A DNA stretch of 64,000 nt from Pedobacter cryoconitis. Lineage in GTDB: Bacteria > Bacteroidota > Bacteroidia > Sphingobacteriales > Sphingobacteriaceae. The stretch covers positions 248,001 through 312,000 of the forward strand of contig NZ_JACHCC010000004.1 in assembly GCF_014207135.1 (NCBI RefSeq). Reading direction: 5' to 3'. A program made the position numbers and the translations under genes. The notes beneath the pieces were generated by a model. That model saw only the letters and a list, made by a program, of their open reading frames with translations, was not told the DNA's origin and did no database searches. Shown in pieces: positions 26,038 through 35,819 of this stretch. Positions within the stretch are counted from its first letter, which is position 1. Each line of letters begins with the position of its first letter.

Positions 26038-26721
26038 TTATAAGGATAGACCAAGTTTTTTCAGGTCAGCCAGGTTACCATTAAATAGATTTGTATCTAC
26101 CGGACCTGTTATACCATTAAAAGTTCCTTTATCACTGTTTTGCCAGAAAGTATATGCTGTCCAGTCCGGAGGTAAAACAGGTGGTTTTGTCTGGTATGAT
26201 GCTATCCATAAAGGGTAATTGCCAAATCCTGATGGGTTGCCCAGGTAGTCATGCCAGAAGTTAGTATTCGTATAGATCATAGGTGTTCTTCCTGTTTTTG
26301 CCTCCACACCATTCAACCAGTCTTTGATCAGCTGAATACAGATTGTCCTGTTTGCAATGATATATGCATTAAGTGAATCAGGAACCTGCCATTCAATATC
26401 CAGCACAGGCGGTAAGGTGCCCGGAGTGGAAAAATTAATTCCGTTGCCCAGAAAATTTGCTATCTGCTGGTCTGCCGGTGCATTTTGAAAGGTTAAAAAA
26501 TGATAGGCCCCTCTGATTATCCCTGCATTGGTTAACTGGCCGAAATATTCCTTAAACATAGGGTCTTTGAAGGTAATACCCTGGCTGGCTTTGCAATAGA
26601 CAAAACTGATCTCATTGCTGAGAGTCGGCCAGGTAATTTTACCATTGTAATGAGAGATATCTATTCCCTTTAAAGCGGTTGAAGCGGGCTGTTGTTGTGT
26701 TGACTGAATAGTATCTGTCAT
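26038..26721 (-). CDS. GH25-family muramidase without a visible signal peptide
   Basis: This 227-aa protein matches glycoside hydrolase family 25, which cuts the glycan strands of peptidoglycan. GIDISHYNGKI (Asp21) and PPVLDIEW (Asp108, Glu110) are the family's catalytic motifs, and GAYHFLTF and YTFWQNSDKGTFNGITGPVD are typical too. The N-terminus (TDTIQSTQQQPAS) is polar, with no hydrophobic signal. It is therefore either cytoplasmic, released by lysis, or exported by a route such as type VI secretion. The product stands alone between convergent and co-directional neighbours. Confidence 0.88.
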   Translation of the reverse strand: MTDTIQSTQQQPASTALKGIDISHYNGKITWPTLSNEISFVYCKASQGITFKDPMFKEYFGQLTNAGIIRGAYHFLTFQNAPADQQIANFLGNGINFSTPGTLPPVLDIEWQVPDSLNAYIIANRTICIQLIKDWLNGVEAKTGRTPMIYTNTNFWHDYLGNPSGFGNYPLWIASYQTKPPVLPPDWTAYTFWQNSDKGTFNGITGPVDTNLFNGNLADLKKLGLSL

Positions 26722-26826
26722 TTTAATTTACCTTGTTTCGGCCAAAAAATAGTTTTAGCTAAGGCAAAGTAAGAATATAGAAATTAAGAAACTGTTAGTT
26801 CTGATAAGTATTTTAATACCAGTGTA

Positions 26827-27960
26827 TTAATTATTGATCAGATGCGGAATAAAACAAGAAGTGTTGCCAGTAATTAAACTATCATCTTCACGGATGCTCA
26901 TCCCGGCAGGTTGTTGTCCGATAACCCAGGAGCCAATAACCGGAATTTTCTTTTCAGCTTGCGGGATATTAAATAGCTGCTGACAGATGAAACCTTCCTT
27001 ACCATAAATGCCTTCAGTTTTTTCAATTACCTGTCCATTTTTAATGATACTGATATTTGCCCCCTCTCTGGAATAAACAGGTTTTTTTACGTAATCCTTT
27101 AGGCTGTTCTCCTCCTCAAAATAACATTCCAGGATATAAGGGCAGTTCGGGTATAACTTCCATAAAACAGGTAATATCGCTTTATTTGACAGGATCATTT
27201 TCCAGGCCGGTTCGATCCAGTAGGCTTTTGGATTAGACAGAAGCTGTTCAAAGAAAGGCTCATTGACCAGCCATTCCCAGGGGTAAAGCTTGAATATGTT
27301 TTTGATTTCTTCATCTTCAAGATCTACAAACTCCCTTTTTTCCTGGTCCCAGCCTATGTCATCAATGAATACCAGTTTGGAAGGGATTCCTGCCTGTATA
27401 GCACAGTCCCTCATATATTCTACCGTAGTTAAATCCTCAAGAGATTGTTTGACGCAGGTAAAATGCAAGATTCCTTCATAGAGATAAGGTTTCAAATATT
27501 TCCAGTAATCTACCAGACGCTCGTGGACCGAATTAAACTGATCTTTATGCGAAGCAAAGTCCTGTAACCAGAACCATTGAACAATACCCGTTTCAAATAA
27601 GGAGGTAGGCGTATCGGCATTAAATTCAAATAATTTTAGATTATTTCCGTCAAATCCAAAATCAAAACGTCCGTAAATGGCCGGATCATCGTCATTCCAG
27701 CTTTTTTCAATGAGTGCAATTGCTTTTTCCGGAATGGCGAACCGGGCATAAAGCTTGTTGTTGATCACATATTGTACAGCCTCCAGGCACATTCCCCAGA
27801 GCTCCGCTGTAGCAGATTCTATTTTTGTGATTTCAGCCATTGAAAATTCATAATAAGCACTTTCATTCCAGTAAGGGACATCGGCTGTATGGAAACCAAA
27901 ACCTAACTTTTCTACAGCAGATTGCCAGTTATTTCTGGGTGATATTGTATGTCTTTGCAT
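26827..27960 (-). CDS. Glutathionylspermidine-synthase-like ATP-grasp protein (YgiC type)
   Basis: This 377-aa protein fits the GspS C-terminal synthetase family (YgiC/YjfC of E. coli), ATP-grasp ligases that join an acid and an amine; the actual substrates of stand-alone members are not known. Family features are YGRFDFGFDG, LFEFNADTPTSLFETG, PWEWLVNEPFFEQLL, KPVYSREGANISII and the C-terminal GSWVIGQQPAGMSIREDD. Its ATG overlaps the TAA of the upstream lipoprotein by one base (TAATG), so translation is probably coupled. Confidence 0.88.
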   Translation of the reverse strand: MQRHTISPRNNWQSAVEKLGFGFHTADVPYWNESAYYEFSMAEITKIESATAELWGMCLEAVQYVINNKLYARFAIPEKAIALIEKSWNDDDPAIYGRFDFGFDGNNLKLFEFNADTPTSLFETGIVQWFWLQDFASHKDQFNSVHERLVDYWKYLKPYLYEGILHFTCVKQSLEDLTTVEYMRDCAIQAGIPSKLVFIDDIGWDQEKREFVDLEDEEIKNIFKLYPWEWLVNEPFFEQLLSNPKAYWIEPAWKMILSNKAILPVLWKLYPNCPYILECYFEEENSLKDYVKKPVYSREGANISIIKNGQVIEKTEGIYGKEGFICQQLFNIPQAEKKIPVIGSWVIGQQPAGMSIREDDSLITGNTSCFIPHLINN

Positions 27961-28289
27961 TAAGATGAAACAGAAAATGAATGTGAGCCCCCAAAACCGC
28001 CTCTTATCACTGCCCCCTTCATGGCCGATCTGCCAATATTTGACCGTTCAGTAAGTGCAGAAGAATAATAGCCCGAATGATGATAACCGCCTCCATAATA
28101 CATTCCATATGGCCTGAAGGCATAATACCACAAAAACGGAGAGATATGACTGCCCTGGGTATGCGTATAATTAGCTGTGGTATCTGAACGCAGGTATACT
28201 TCGTTCGAGTCCCAGTCTGGTTTAGGTTTACTACAGGAAGCCAGCGCTGCGGTAATGAGCACAAGGTTTACAACTTTTGATTTCTTCAT
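27960..28289 (-). CDS. Small lipoprotein, YgiB-like C-terminus
   Basis: This 109-aa lipoprotein has the lipobox AALASCSKP near residue 19. The mature part has YRPYGM-type aromatic and Gly/Tyr/His-rich sequence (MYYGGGYHHSGYYSS) and ends in a RGGFGGSHSFS tail. A Gly-rich body ending in TRGGFG-x-S is also the ending of E. coli YgiB (DUF1190), which is encoded with YgiC. That similarity and its one-base overlap with the GspS-like gene support a YgiB-like role, still uncharacterised. It starts one base after the preceding lipoprotein ends. Confidence 0.6.
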   Translation of the reverse strand: MKKSKVVNLVLITAALASCSKPKPDWDSNEVYLRSDTTANYTHTQGSHISPFLWYYAFRPYGMYYGGGYHHSGYYSSALTERSNIGRSAMKGAVIRGGFGGSHSFSVSS

Positions 28290-28290
28290 G

Positions 28291-28605
28291 CTAGTTGACT
28301 GTGATAAAAATCTGGTAATTCTTTTTGATCATCAGGGTCGTGTCTTCACCCGCACTATTTTCTCCCTGTTCTTTTGATAAGTCCAGCGAAGGAATTGTAT
28401 CGAGCCTTACTACTCTTTTGACGTCTTTGAATTTGACCCAGAATATATTTTCAGTTTTCATGACGTCAACCGAGTCATTAAGATGTGTGATATGAACTTT
28501 TGTTTCTACAGAGCCACTTTTGTCTACAGTTTTAACTTTGTCATCATTTTGCTCCTGGCAAGCCGTAAGTGACAGGACAAGGATGAAGAGAGCCAATTTT
28601 TTCAT
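28291..28605 (-). CDS. Small hypothetical lipoprotein
   Basis: This 104-aa lipoprotein (lipobox SLTACQEQ near residue 16) is mostly beta/charged and unrecognised, with KVHITHLNDSVDVM and IFWVKFKDVKRVVRLDTIP. It is the first gene of a three-gene minus-strand operon (lipoprotein, YgiB-like lipoprotein, GspS-like enzyme) with one-base spacing to the next gene. A shared function with the ATP-grasp enzyme is inferred from this packing only. Confidence 0.6.
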   Translation of the reverse strand: MKKLALFILVLSLTACQEQNDDKVKTVDKSGSVETKVHITHLNDSVDVMKTENIFWVKFKDVKRVVRLDTIPSLDLSKEQGENSAGEDTTLMIKKNYQIFITVN

Positions 28606-28764
28606 GGATCGAATTTGAGCAATTAAGACCGGAATATAAGAAAAGTTCCAGAAAAAAATCAGCCAGTCTTTTTAAACTAGATGAAATTCATGATTAAGGC
28701 TGGTTTACAGGGAGGTTTAACTATTTTTAACGTTAGCTCACGGTCGTTGTCCTGATGAATGCCG

Positions 28765-28772
28765 TATCTTTG
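28765..28772 (+). promoter_or_regulatory. -7 box upstream of S41 peptidase
   Basis: TATCTTTG matches TAnnTTTG and lies 53 bases before the ATG. A TTG occurs 15 bases upstream, shorter than the usual 19-base spacing. Confidence 0.4.
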
Positions 28773-28825
28773 ATCCCTGAAATTGCTCGTAGCCTATCTA
28801 TCTGCGGCCCTTAATTAAATTGATT

Positions 28826-30220
28826 ATGAAAGTCACTGTTGCCTCTCTCTTTCTTCTGATTTTATGCAGTGTGAATGCCTCGGCTCAAACCTGTAATTGT
28901 GCAGAAGAATTTCAGTATGTGAAAGATAAAATAGAAAAAAACTATGCTGGTTTCAGAGATAAGGTGAATCCAAAAACCAGAGCGGCTTATCAGCAATCCT
29001 CAATCGAGATATTAGCCAAAGCCAGACAGGTTACTTCATCACCTTATTGTATCTCTCTGATTAATGAATGGATTGGTTTTTTTAAAGATGGGCATATTGA
29101 GATAGGACGTAACCGGCTTTCAGATTATAAATTTGTAAAAGATCAGGAAAAATTAGTTCAGGATGTAGAGAAATTAGCACTCGAAGAAGATGATCTGACC
29201 AGACTTAAAAATTCAAAGGATATCAGCGGGATATACTGGAGTAAAGATTCCACCTATAAAGTCGCTGTTATAGCCAATAAAAATAGCTTCAGGGATTATG
29301 CAGGAATAATACTGGAATCCAGAATTAAGGCCTGGAAAGCGGGTGACGTAATAATGGAGCTAAAGCAACAACAAGGGGCTTTAAAGGGGATCGTATATGA
29401 TCAGTATTATACCCCCGAAAATGTGACGCTTAAAATCGGACAGAACAGATTAGGGGAGTGGCAAAGAGACGGAACTGTAAACGATAGGATAGAAAAGATA
29501 CCAGATGCCGATGTGTCCGGTAAACTGCTCTCAGCCCAGACATTTTACATCCGGATTGGTACATTTAACCAGCGAAACGCAAAAGGAATAGATTCCTTAA
29601 TCCTGTTTAATAAGGATGTCCTCGATAAAACACCTAATTTAATTCTAGACCTGCGGGGTAATGGCGGGGGAGCTGACTTTGCTTACAGGCCACTTATTCC
29701 TTATCTGTATACCAATCCTATCAAAACCGTTGGGCCGGATATCCTATCATCGGCCGACAATATAGCAGGGTGGGCAGGCTTGTTAATCAAGAACGACCTT
29801 CCTGAAGATCAGAAAAATTTTATCAGAGAAAAAATCGCTGCAATGGAACAGCATAAGGACGAGTTTATTAGCTTGGGGGCTGATAAGGACCTGGTATTAG
29901 ATAAAGGCTTATTGTTTCCTAAAAAGATTGTGATATTAATCAATAAAGGTTCTGGTTCTACCACAGAACAATTTTTACTGGCTGCAAAACAGAGTAAAAA
30001 AGTAATTATTATGGGTGAAAACTCTGCCGGTGTGCTGGATTATGCCAATGTCCGTGATATTGCTTTGAGTTGTATGCCTTACGCACTGCATTACGCAACA
30101 AGCCGGAGTAGAAGAGTCGATATGGGCAAAGGAATAGATAATGTAGGTATTAAACCAGACCGTCCGCTGAAGGCCGGACAGAACTGGGTCACTGCAGCAC
30201 AGGAATACCTGGAAAAATAA
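28826..30220 (+). CDS. S41-family (C-terminal processing type) exported serine peptidase
   Basis: This 464-aa protein has a signal peptide ending near residue 21 (ASAQ|TCNC). The tail-specific protease fold is shown by LILDLRGNGGG (strand and Gly turn), the nucleophile region INKGSGSTTEQF with Ser378 the likely nucleophile, and GENSAGVLDYANV. The family's PDZ-like part would be at about 80-200 but is not obvious. I chose the ATG at 28826; the TTG six bases upstream is less likely. Periplasmic or surface processing of proteins is likely; the substrate is unknown. Confidence 0.82.
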   Translation: MKVTVASLFLLILCSVNASAQTCNCAEEFQYVKDKIEKNYAGFRDKVNPKTRAAYQQSSIEILAKARQVTSSPYCISLINEWIGFFKDGHIEIGRNRLSDYKFVKDQEKLVQDVEKLALEEDDLTRLKNSKDISGIYWSKDSTYKVAVIANKNSFRDYAGIILESRIKAWKAGDVIMELKQQQGALKGIVYDQYYTPENVTLKIGQNRLGEWQRDGTVNDRIEKIPDADVSGKLLSAQTFYIRIGTFNQRNAKGIDSLILFNKDVLDKTPNLILDLRGNGGGADFAYRPLIPYLYTNPIKTVGPDILSSADNIAGWAGLLIKNDLPEDQKNFIREKIAAMEQHKDEFISLGADKDLVLDKGLLFPKKIVILINKGSGSTTEQFLLAAKQSKKVIIMGENSAGVLDYANVRDIALSCMPYALHYATSRSRRVDMGKGIDNVGIKPDRPLKAGQNWVTAAQEYLEK

Positions 30221-30253
30221 TGAATTATAATTTCCAAATTCTATCTGTCAGAG

Positions 30254-31099
30254 TTAAATCGTAAAACCTTTACCAAAAACGTCATGTACATCGTGAATGA
30301 CCACAAAGGCATCAGGATCTGTTTCGTGGACCATTGTTTTTAATTCGATGAGTTCCGGTTTGCTGATGACAACATAAATAACCTCTTTACGCTCTTTGGT
30401 ATATGCACCATGACCATGTAATACTGTAGCCCCTCTCACCATTCCTAAGGTGATCTTTTCTGCAATAGCAACCGATTCATTGGAAATAATGGTTACTGCT
30501 TTCTTTGTATTAAATCCTTCTACAATAAAATCAACGACTCTGGCACCAATATAAACAGCAACCAGCGTATACATTGTCTTTTCCGGACCAATGATAAAAG
30601 TCGAAAGACCAATAACGACTATATCAACCACAAGCATGGCTGTGCCTAATTTCCATCCCCAGAGCTTCTGAAAAAGCCGGGCAATAATAGCCGAGCCACC
30701 CGTTGTACCTCCCGAAAGAAATACAAGCCCTATGCCCCCTCCCACAAACAAACCTGCAAATATGGCCGCCAGTAAGGGGTCGGTAGTCAGGGGTGGATGT
30801 GTGTTTTCTGTGAAATAGAGAAAAAGAGAGGAGAAAAATATGCCAAACACAGTGTAGATAATTGTTCTCTTATCCAGTAATTTATAACCGATAGTCATCA
30901 GGATGACATTCAGGATCAGATTTAAAATACCAGGTGACCAGTGAAAGTAATAAAAGGCAACAATGGTCAGTCCGATTACACCACCTTCAGATAATTTATT
31001 CGGTATCGCAAAATAATTGATACCTAAAGCAAAAATAAGGGTGCCTAAAATTATCAGTGCGATATTTTTTGCATGTTCTTTTGTCGCAGGAGTTGCCAT
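30254..31099 (-). CDS. YitT-family membrane protein
   Basis: This 281-aa inner-membrane protein has about five hydrophobic helices in its first two thirds (IALIILGTLIFALGINYF, VIGLTIVAFYYF, and others) and a soluble C-terminal DUF2179 domain (KKAVTIISNESVAIAEKI, GATVLHGHGAYT, VIYVVISKPEL). GGTTGGSAIIARLFQK is the conserved loop of the family. Transport or sensing roles have been proposed, but none is established here. It is a single gene. Confidence 0.88.
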   Translation of the reverse strand: MATPATKEHAKNIALIILGTLIFALGINYFAIPNKLSEGGVIGLTIVAFYYFHWSPGILNLILNVILMTIGYKLLDKRTIIYTVFGIFFSSLFLYFTENTHPPLTTDPLLAAIFAGLFVGGGIGLVFLSGGTTGGSAIIARLFQKLWGWKLGTAMLVVDIVVIGLSTFIIGPEKTMYTLVAVYIGARVVDFIVEGFNTKKAVTIISNESVAIAEKITLGMVRGATVLHGHGAYTKERKEVIYVVISKPELIELKTMVHETDPDAFVVIHDVHDVFGKGFTI

Positions 31100-31204
31100 G
31101 ATATTCTTTTAGATAATGAAGATGAAATAGACAGAGCGATCGTTAAAAAGGCTCCTAACGATATCATTTTGCAAATATCTAAAAGAAATCCGGGTTTTTA
31201 CCAA

Positions 31205-32617
31205 CTAATTCCAACCGCCTCCAAGAGAACGGTAAAGATCTACCATCGCACTAAGCTGCTGACGGTCCAGATCCATCAGGTTCAGTTCACTTTGGAGTAC
31301 GTTACTTTGAGCCGTAATTACCTCCAGATAATTGGCCATCCCATTTTTAAATAGCATGTCTGCATTTTTTATTGCCATTTTTAGGGTTTGAACTCTTGTT
31401 TGCTGCAGTTCGCGCTGCTCCTTGAGTTTATCCAGTTTGACCAGGGCATCAGTCACCTCAGTCACAGCATTCAGGACAGACCGTTTAAATTCGATGACCG
31501 ACTTATCTTTTTCTATCCTGGCCAGCTCCAGTTGTGTCTTTAACTGACCACGTTGGAATAAGGGTTGTGTTAAGCCACCAGCTACTGTTCCAAACAGAGA
31601 ACCTGGAATACTAAACCAGTTGCTCGCTTTAAAAGCATTAATACCTCCGCTTGCTGTAATGGTTAATGCAGGATACATATTCGCCTGCGCGGCGCCCATT
31701 TTAGCATTGGCGGCCATTACTGCCATTTCCGCAGCTCTCACATCCGGTCTTATCCCCAGGATTGAAGAAGGTATGCCTGTAGTTAAATGTTCCGGTACAG
31801 TAAAGGCATTTAATTTAACCGTCCGTTCTATTTTTGAGGGTAATGCTCCAGCCAGTGTTCTCAGTGCATTTTCCTGAATAGCAATTGATTGTTCTAACTG
31901 AGGAACAATTAAAGCCGCCTGAAGCCGCTGTGCTTCTGCCTGTTGTACGGCCAGGAGGCTCACTTGTCCTGCCTCTTTCTGCAGACGAATGACTAGCAGC
32001 GTGCTATCATTCAGCAAAACATTACGGCGGGCTATTTCCAGCTGTGCATCCAACATCAGTAAGTTAAAGAAACCCTGTGCTACGTTGGCTACAACCTGTG
32101 TTTGTACAGCTCTGGCTGCGGCTTCAGTTTGCAGATAAGTTCCCAGTGCAGCTTCTTTCTGCCGTCTTATTTTTCCCCATATATCTGCTTCCCAGGATAA
32201 GCCTAAACCAGTGGTATAGTCTTCTATATGTTTTGACCCGGCGAACATCGCTGTGCTCATGCCGTTTATACTGTTATCAGAAGGTCTGTTACTCGTCGCA
32301 TTTACCTGCAGGTTAAGATCTGGCAGCTGGCCTAAATTTGCCTGTTTAAGACTTAGTTTTGCGCTCTCTATATTTTTAACCGCAAATTGCAGATCGAAAT
32401 TGTGCCGTACTGCGCTATCTATCAATTGTTTTAGTAAGGGCTCCTTAAAGAAGTCCTTATAAGCAATATTTGCAATACCCGGTCCGGCATTTTTTGAGGT
32501 CTGCTGGTTAAACTGATCAGGCAGCTGAACTTGAGGGCGGACATAGTTTTTTCCGGTTTTACAAGCTGATAGTGCCAGGGTTATAGCCCCCAGGTATATA
32601 TATTTATGGAGTTTCAT
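31205..32617 (-). CDS. RND efflux outer membrane lipoprotein (TolC/OprM type)
   Basis: This 470-aa outer-membrane channel of the NodT family has the lipobox LALSACKTG near residue 18, then NYVRPQVQLPDQF, the standard start of the mature protein. Helical barrel repeats include GLSWEADIWGKIRRQKEAAL and GIPSSILGIRPDVRAAE, both diagnostic. It starts 10 bases after the RND permease stop and is the last gene of the operon adaptor-permease-channel. Confidence 0.93.
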   Translation of the reverse strand: MKLHKYIYLGAITLALSACKTGKNYVRPQVQLPDQFNQQTSKNAGPGIANIAYKDFFKEPLLKQLIDSAVRHNFDLQFAVKNIESAKLSLKQANLGQLPDLNLQVNATSNRPSDNSINGMSTAMFAGSKHIEDYTTGLGLSWEADIWGKIRRQKEAALGTYLQTEAAARAVQTQVVANVAQGFFNLLMLDAQLEIARRNVLLNDSTLLVIRLQKEAGQVSLLAVQQAEAQRLQAALIVPQLEQSIAIQENALRTLAGALPSKIERTVKLNAFTVPEHLTTGIPSSILGIRPDVRAAEMAVMAANAKMGAAQANMYPALTITASGGINAFKASNWFSIPGSLFGTVAGGLTQPLFQRGQLKTQLELARIEKDKSVIEFKRSVLNAVTEVTDALVKLDKLKEQRELQQTRVQTLKMAIKNADMLFKNGMANYLEVITAQSNVLQSELNLMDLDRQQLSAMVDLYRSLGGGWN

Positions 32618-32627
32618 CTGTTTAAAT

Positions 32628-35600
32628 TTATTGTTCTGTTACAACCGGTTTACCACTTACCATTTCATGTAAATACTGGAAAGCGACATACAGTACCGGG
32701 ATAATAAACACACCCAGGATTACACCCAGTACCATGCCGCCTGCGGCCCCTGTTCCAATAGAACGGTTACCTAATGCTGATGGACCGACAGCCCCCATCA
32801 ATGGGATTAAGCCTACTACAAAGGCCAGAGAGGTCATAATGATCGGACGAAGTCTGAGTCTGGAAGCTTCCAATGCCGATTCCAGTAATGTCATTCCTGC
32901 TTTCCGGCGTTGCACTGCATATTCGATAATCAGGATCGCATTTTTTGCCAGTAAACCGATCAGCATGACCATAGCTACCTGGACATAAATATTGTTTTCC
33001 AGACCTGCCAGGTTAACAGCCAGTAATACACCCAGAATACCTACCGGAACAGAGAGGATAACTGCAAGTGGTAAAATATAACTTTCATATTGTGCAGCCA
33101 GCAGGAAATAGACGAATAACAGACACAAACCAAATACAGTAGCGGCTTGTCCGCCAGATGTTTTTTCTTCCAGTGACATCCCTGTCCATTCATAACTATA
33201 ACCCTCCGGAAGATATTTCGCTGCAACCTCTTCAGTGGCTTTAATGGCATCACCAGAGCTAAATCCTGCTTTAGCAGAAGCATTGATACTGATTGCATTG
33301 AAAAGATTATAACGGGACACGGTTTCAGGGCCGTAAACACGGCTGAGTTTGATCAGCGTATTTACCGGGACCATCTGCCCTCCGGTGTTCTTTACAAATA
33401 TGCCATTAAGTGATTCAGGGGTCGCTCTGGCATTGACATTAGCCTGAACGACTACCCGGTAATACTTACCAAAACGATTGAAGTCGGAAGTTTGAATACT
33501 ACCGTAATAAGCTTGCATTACACCCATCAGATCTTTGATATTTACCCCTAGTTGTTTGGCCTTGACAGCATCAACCTGCATTTCCAGCTGCGGATAGTCA
33601 GTTCTGAAAGTGGTAAAGGCAGCTTCGATCTCTTTGCGTTTCATCAGCTCCTGGGTAAAGCCCTGTGCGATCCCGCTGAACTTATCCAGTTTTGCCCCGG
33701 TACGGTCCTGCAAGACCAGCTCCAATCCACTGACATTACCAAAACCAGGTACAGTGGGCATGGTGAAAACAAAAATGTTTCCTTCCAGGATAGTCGACAG
33801 TTTCTGGTTCATGATACCAATGATCTCATTGATATTCTTCACTTCTCCCCTTTTATTCAGGTCCTTGAGTTTAACGAAGCCAACCCCAAAAGATGGGCTT
33901 GTGGCATTGCTTAACATGTCAAAGCCAGAGATACTGGTGATTCCCTGAGCAGCTGGTATAGTCTTAATTACACTGTCTGCTTTTTTTAAAGCGATTCCTG
34001 TTCTGTCCAGCGATGAGCCGGCCGGCATGGCTAAAGAGAAAACAATAAAGCTGCCATCCTCATCCGGGATAAAGCCTTTAGGTGTCGTACGCAGCATCCA
34101 GAAGGTAACCACGAACAATAAAGCCAGTGCACCAAAACTTGCCCATTTAAAACGGATTAATACTTTGATACTATTGATATACCTGTTGGTCATAGCTGTA
34201 AAACCAGTGTTAAAGGCAGTAAAAAACCGGGTACTAAAACCAGGTTTTTTCTCTTCAAGACCAGTTTCAGCATGGTTGTTCTTTAAAAATAAGGCACACA
34301 ATGCCGGACTAAGAGTCAATGCATTTACTGCTGAAATTACAATTGCGATGGCCAGTGTAAAAGCGAACTGTCTGTAGAAAACCCCCGTTGGCCCTTCCAT
34401 AAACCCTACAGGAAGGAATACCGCTGACATAACCAGGGTAATAGATATAACCGCTCCGGTTATATCATGCATTGCAGATAAAGTCGCCGGACGTGCCGCA
34501 AGATGCGTGTGTTCCATCTTGGCATGCACAGCCTCTACCACCACAATAGCATCATCGACTACAATCCCAATAGCCAGTACCAGTGCGAACAGCGTTAGCA
34601 GGTTGATAGAGAAGCCAAATAACTGCATGAAAAAGAAGGTTCCAATAATTGCTACGGGTACCGCAATCGCAGGAATAAGCGTAGATCTGAAATCCTGAAG
34701 GAAGATAAATACAACGATGAATACCAGTATAAAAGCCTCTATCAGGGTATGAATTACTTGCGTGATGGACTGGTCCAGCTGAACTTTTGTACTAAAAGGA
34801 GCTTCATATTTAAGGCCTTTAGGAAAGGTTTTCGAGAGCTTCAACATGGTGGCATTGATCTCTTCCTGTACCTTATTTGCATTAGATCCTGCTGTTTGAT
34901 AAATGGCCATTCCTGCACCGAATTTTCCATCTACCCAGGTATCACCACTATAGGTATAAGATCCGAATTCCACTTTAGCTACATCTTTTACCCGCAGGAC
35001 TGAGCCGTCCGCATTAGCGCGGATAATCATTTCTTCAAATTCGAGTGGCTGATTGGATTTTCCTTTATACTTCAGTACATACTCAAATGATTCTTTACTG
35101 CCTTCTCCGAATTTACCAGGTGCGGCTTCAATGTTCTGGTCCTGGATGGCAGCCATGACTTCCTGCGGACTCAAACCATAAGCGGCCATTTGTTCAGGAT
35201 TGAGCCAGATCCGCATCGCGTAATCCTTATTTCCAAAAACGGTTACATTACCAATACCAGAGATCCTTTTGATTACAGGAATGACATTAATTTTAGCAAA
35301 ATTCTCAATAAATGCAGCGTCATATTTTTTACTGTCGTCATAGATTGACATAAACATAATCATACTGTTCTGCTGCTTCTGTGTAGTTACACCAATCTGG
35401 ACCACCTCAGCAGGTAGCTGACTGATAGCCTGAGAGACCCTGTTCTGAACATTTACTGCTGCCTGATCCGGATCTGTTCCCAATTTAAAATATACCTGTG
35501 TACTGAGTGAACCATCATTGCTCGAGGTTGACTTGATATAGGTCATGTTCTCCACGCCGTTAATCGCGTCTTCTATGGACGGTGCTACTGTACGTGCCAC

Positions 35601-35768
35601 GGTTTCAGCGTTTGCACCCGGATAAACCGCAGTGACAAATACACTTGGTGGTGCAATATCCGGAAACTGGGTAACCGGGAGTTTTGTCATACTCAGGATA
35701 CCAAGTATTAACAATAAAATGGATATAACCGTAGCCAATACGGGTCTTTCTATAAATTTCTTAAACAT
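32628..35768 (-). CDS. RND multidrug efflux permease (HAE1/AcrB type)
   Basis: This 1046-aa inner-membrane proton antiporter has the usual twelve transmembrane helices and two large periplasmic loops. The proton-relay Asp pair lies in AIGIVVDDAIVVVEAVHAKM and the Lys in IGLLAKNAILIIEYAVQRR. Other signature segments are PVTQFPDIAPPSVFVTAVYP at the start and ILSVPVGILGVLLAVN in helix 10. Length equals AcrB. It pumps hydrophobic drugs or bile-like compounds; the substrate cannot be read from sequence. It is flanked in one operon by the adaptor and the outer channel. Confidence 0.96.
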   Translation of the reverse strand: MFKKFIERPVLATVISILLLILGILSMTKLPVTQFPDIAPPSVFVTAVYPGANAETVARTVAPSIEDAINGVENMTYIKSTSSNDGSLSTQVYFKLGTDPDQAAVNVQNRVSQAISQLPAEVVQIGVTTQKQQNSMIMFMSIYDDSKKYDAAFIENFAKINVIPVIKRISGIGNVTVFGNKDYAMRIWLNPEQMAAYGLSPQEVMAAIQDQNIEAAPGKFGEGSKESFEYVLKYKGKSNQPLEFEEMIIRANADGSVLRVKDVAKVEFGSYTYSGDTWVDGKFGAGMAIYQTAGSNANKVQEEINATMLKLSKTFPKGLKYEAPFSTKVQLDQSITQVIHTLIEAFILVFIVVFIFLQDFRSTLIPAIAVPVAIIGTFFFMQLFGFSINLLTLFALVLAIGIVVDDAIVVVEAVHAKMEHTHLAARPATLSAMHDITGAVISITLVMSAVFLPVGFMEGPTGVFYRQFAFTLAIAIVISAVNALTLSPALCALFLKNNHAETGLEEKKPGFSTRFFTAFNTGFTAMTNRYINSIKVLIRFKWASFGALALLFVVTFWMLRTTPKGFIPDEDGSFIVFSLAMPAGSSLDRTGIALKKADSVIKTIPAAQGITSISGFDMLSNATSPSFGVGFVKLKDLNKRGEVKNINEIIGIMNQKLSTILEGNIFVFTMPTVPGFGNVSGLELVLQDRTGAKLDKFSGIAQGFTQELMKRKEIEAAFTTFRTDYPQLEMQVDAVKAKQLGVNIKDLMGVMQAYYGSIQTSDFNRFGKYYRVVVQANVNARATPESLNGIFVKNTGGQMVPVNTLIKLSRVYGPETVSRYNLFNAISINASAKAGFSSGDAIKATEEVAAKYLPEGYSYEWTGMSLEEKTSGGQAATVFGLCLLFVYFLLAAQYESYILPLAVILSVPVGILGVLLAVNLAGLENNIYVQVAMVMLIGLLAKNAILIIEYAVQRRKAGMTLLESALEASRLRLRPIIMTSLAFVVGLIPLMGAVGPSALGNRSIGTGAAGGMVLGVILGVFIIPVLYVAFQYLHEMVSGKPVVTEQ

Positions 35769-35819
35769 GAGGTCATCGTATTATGATACCGGGAATGAAT
35801 TCTCCGGTTGATGTTATGA

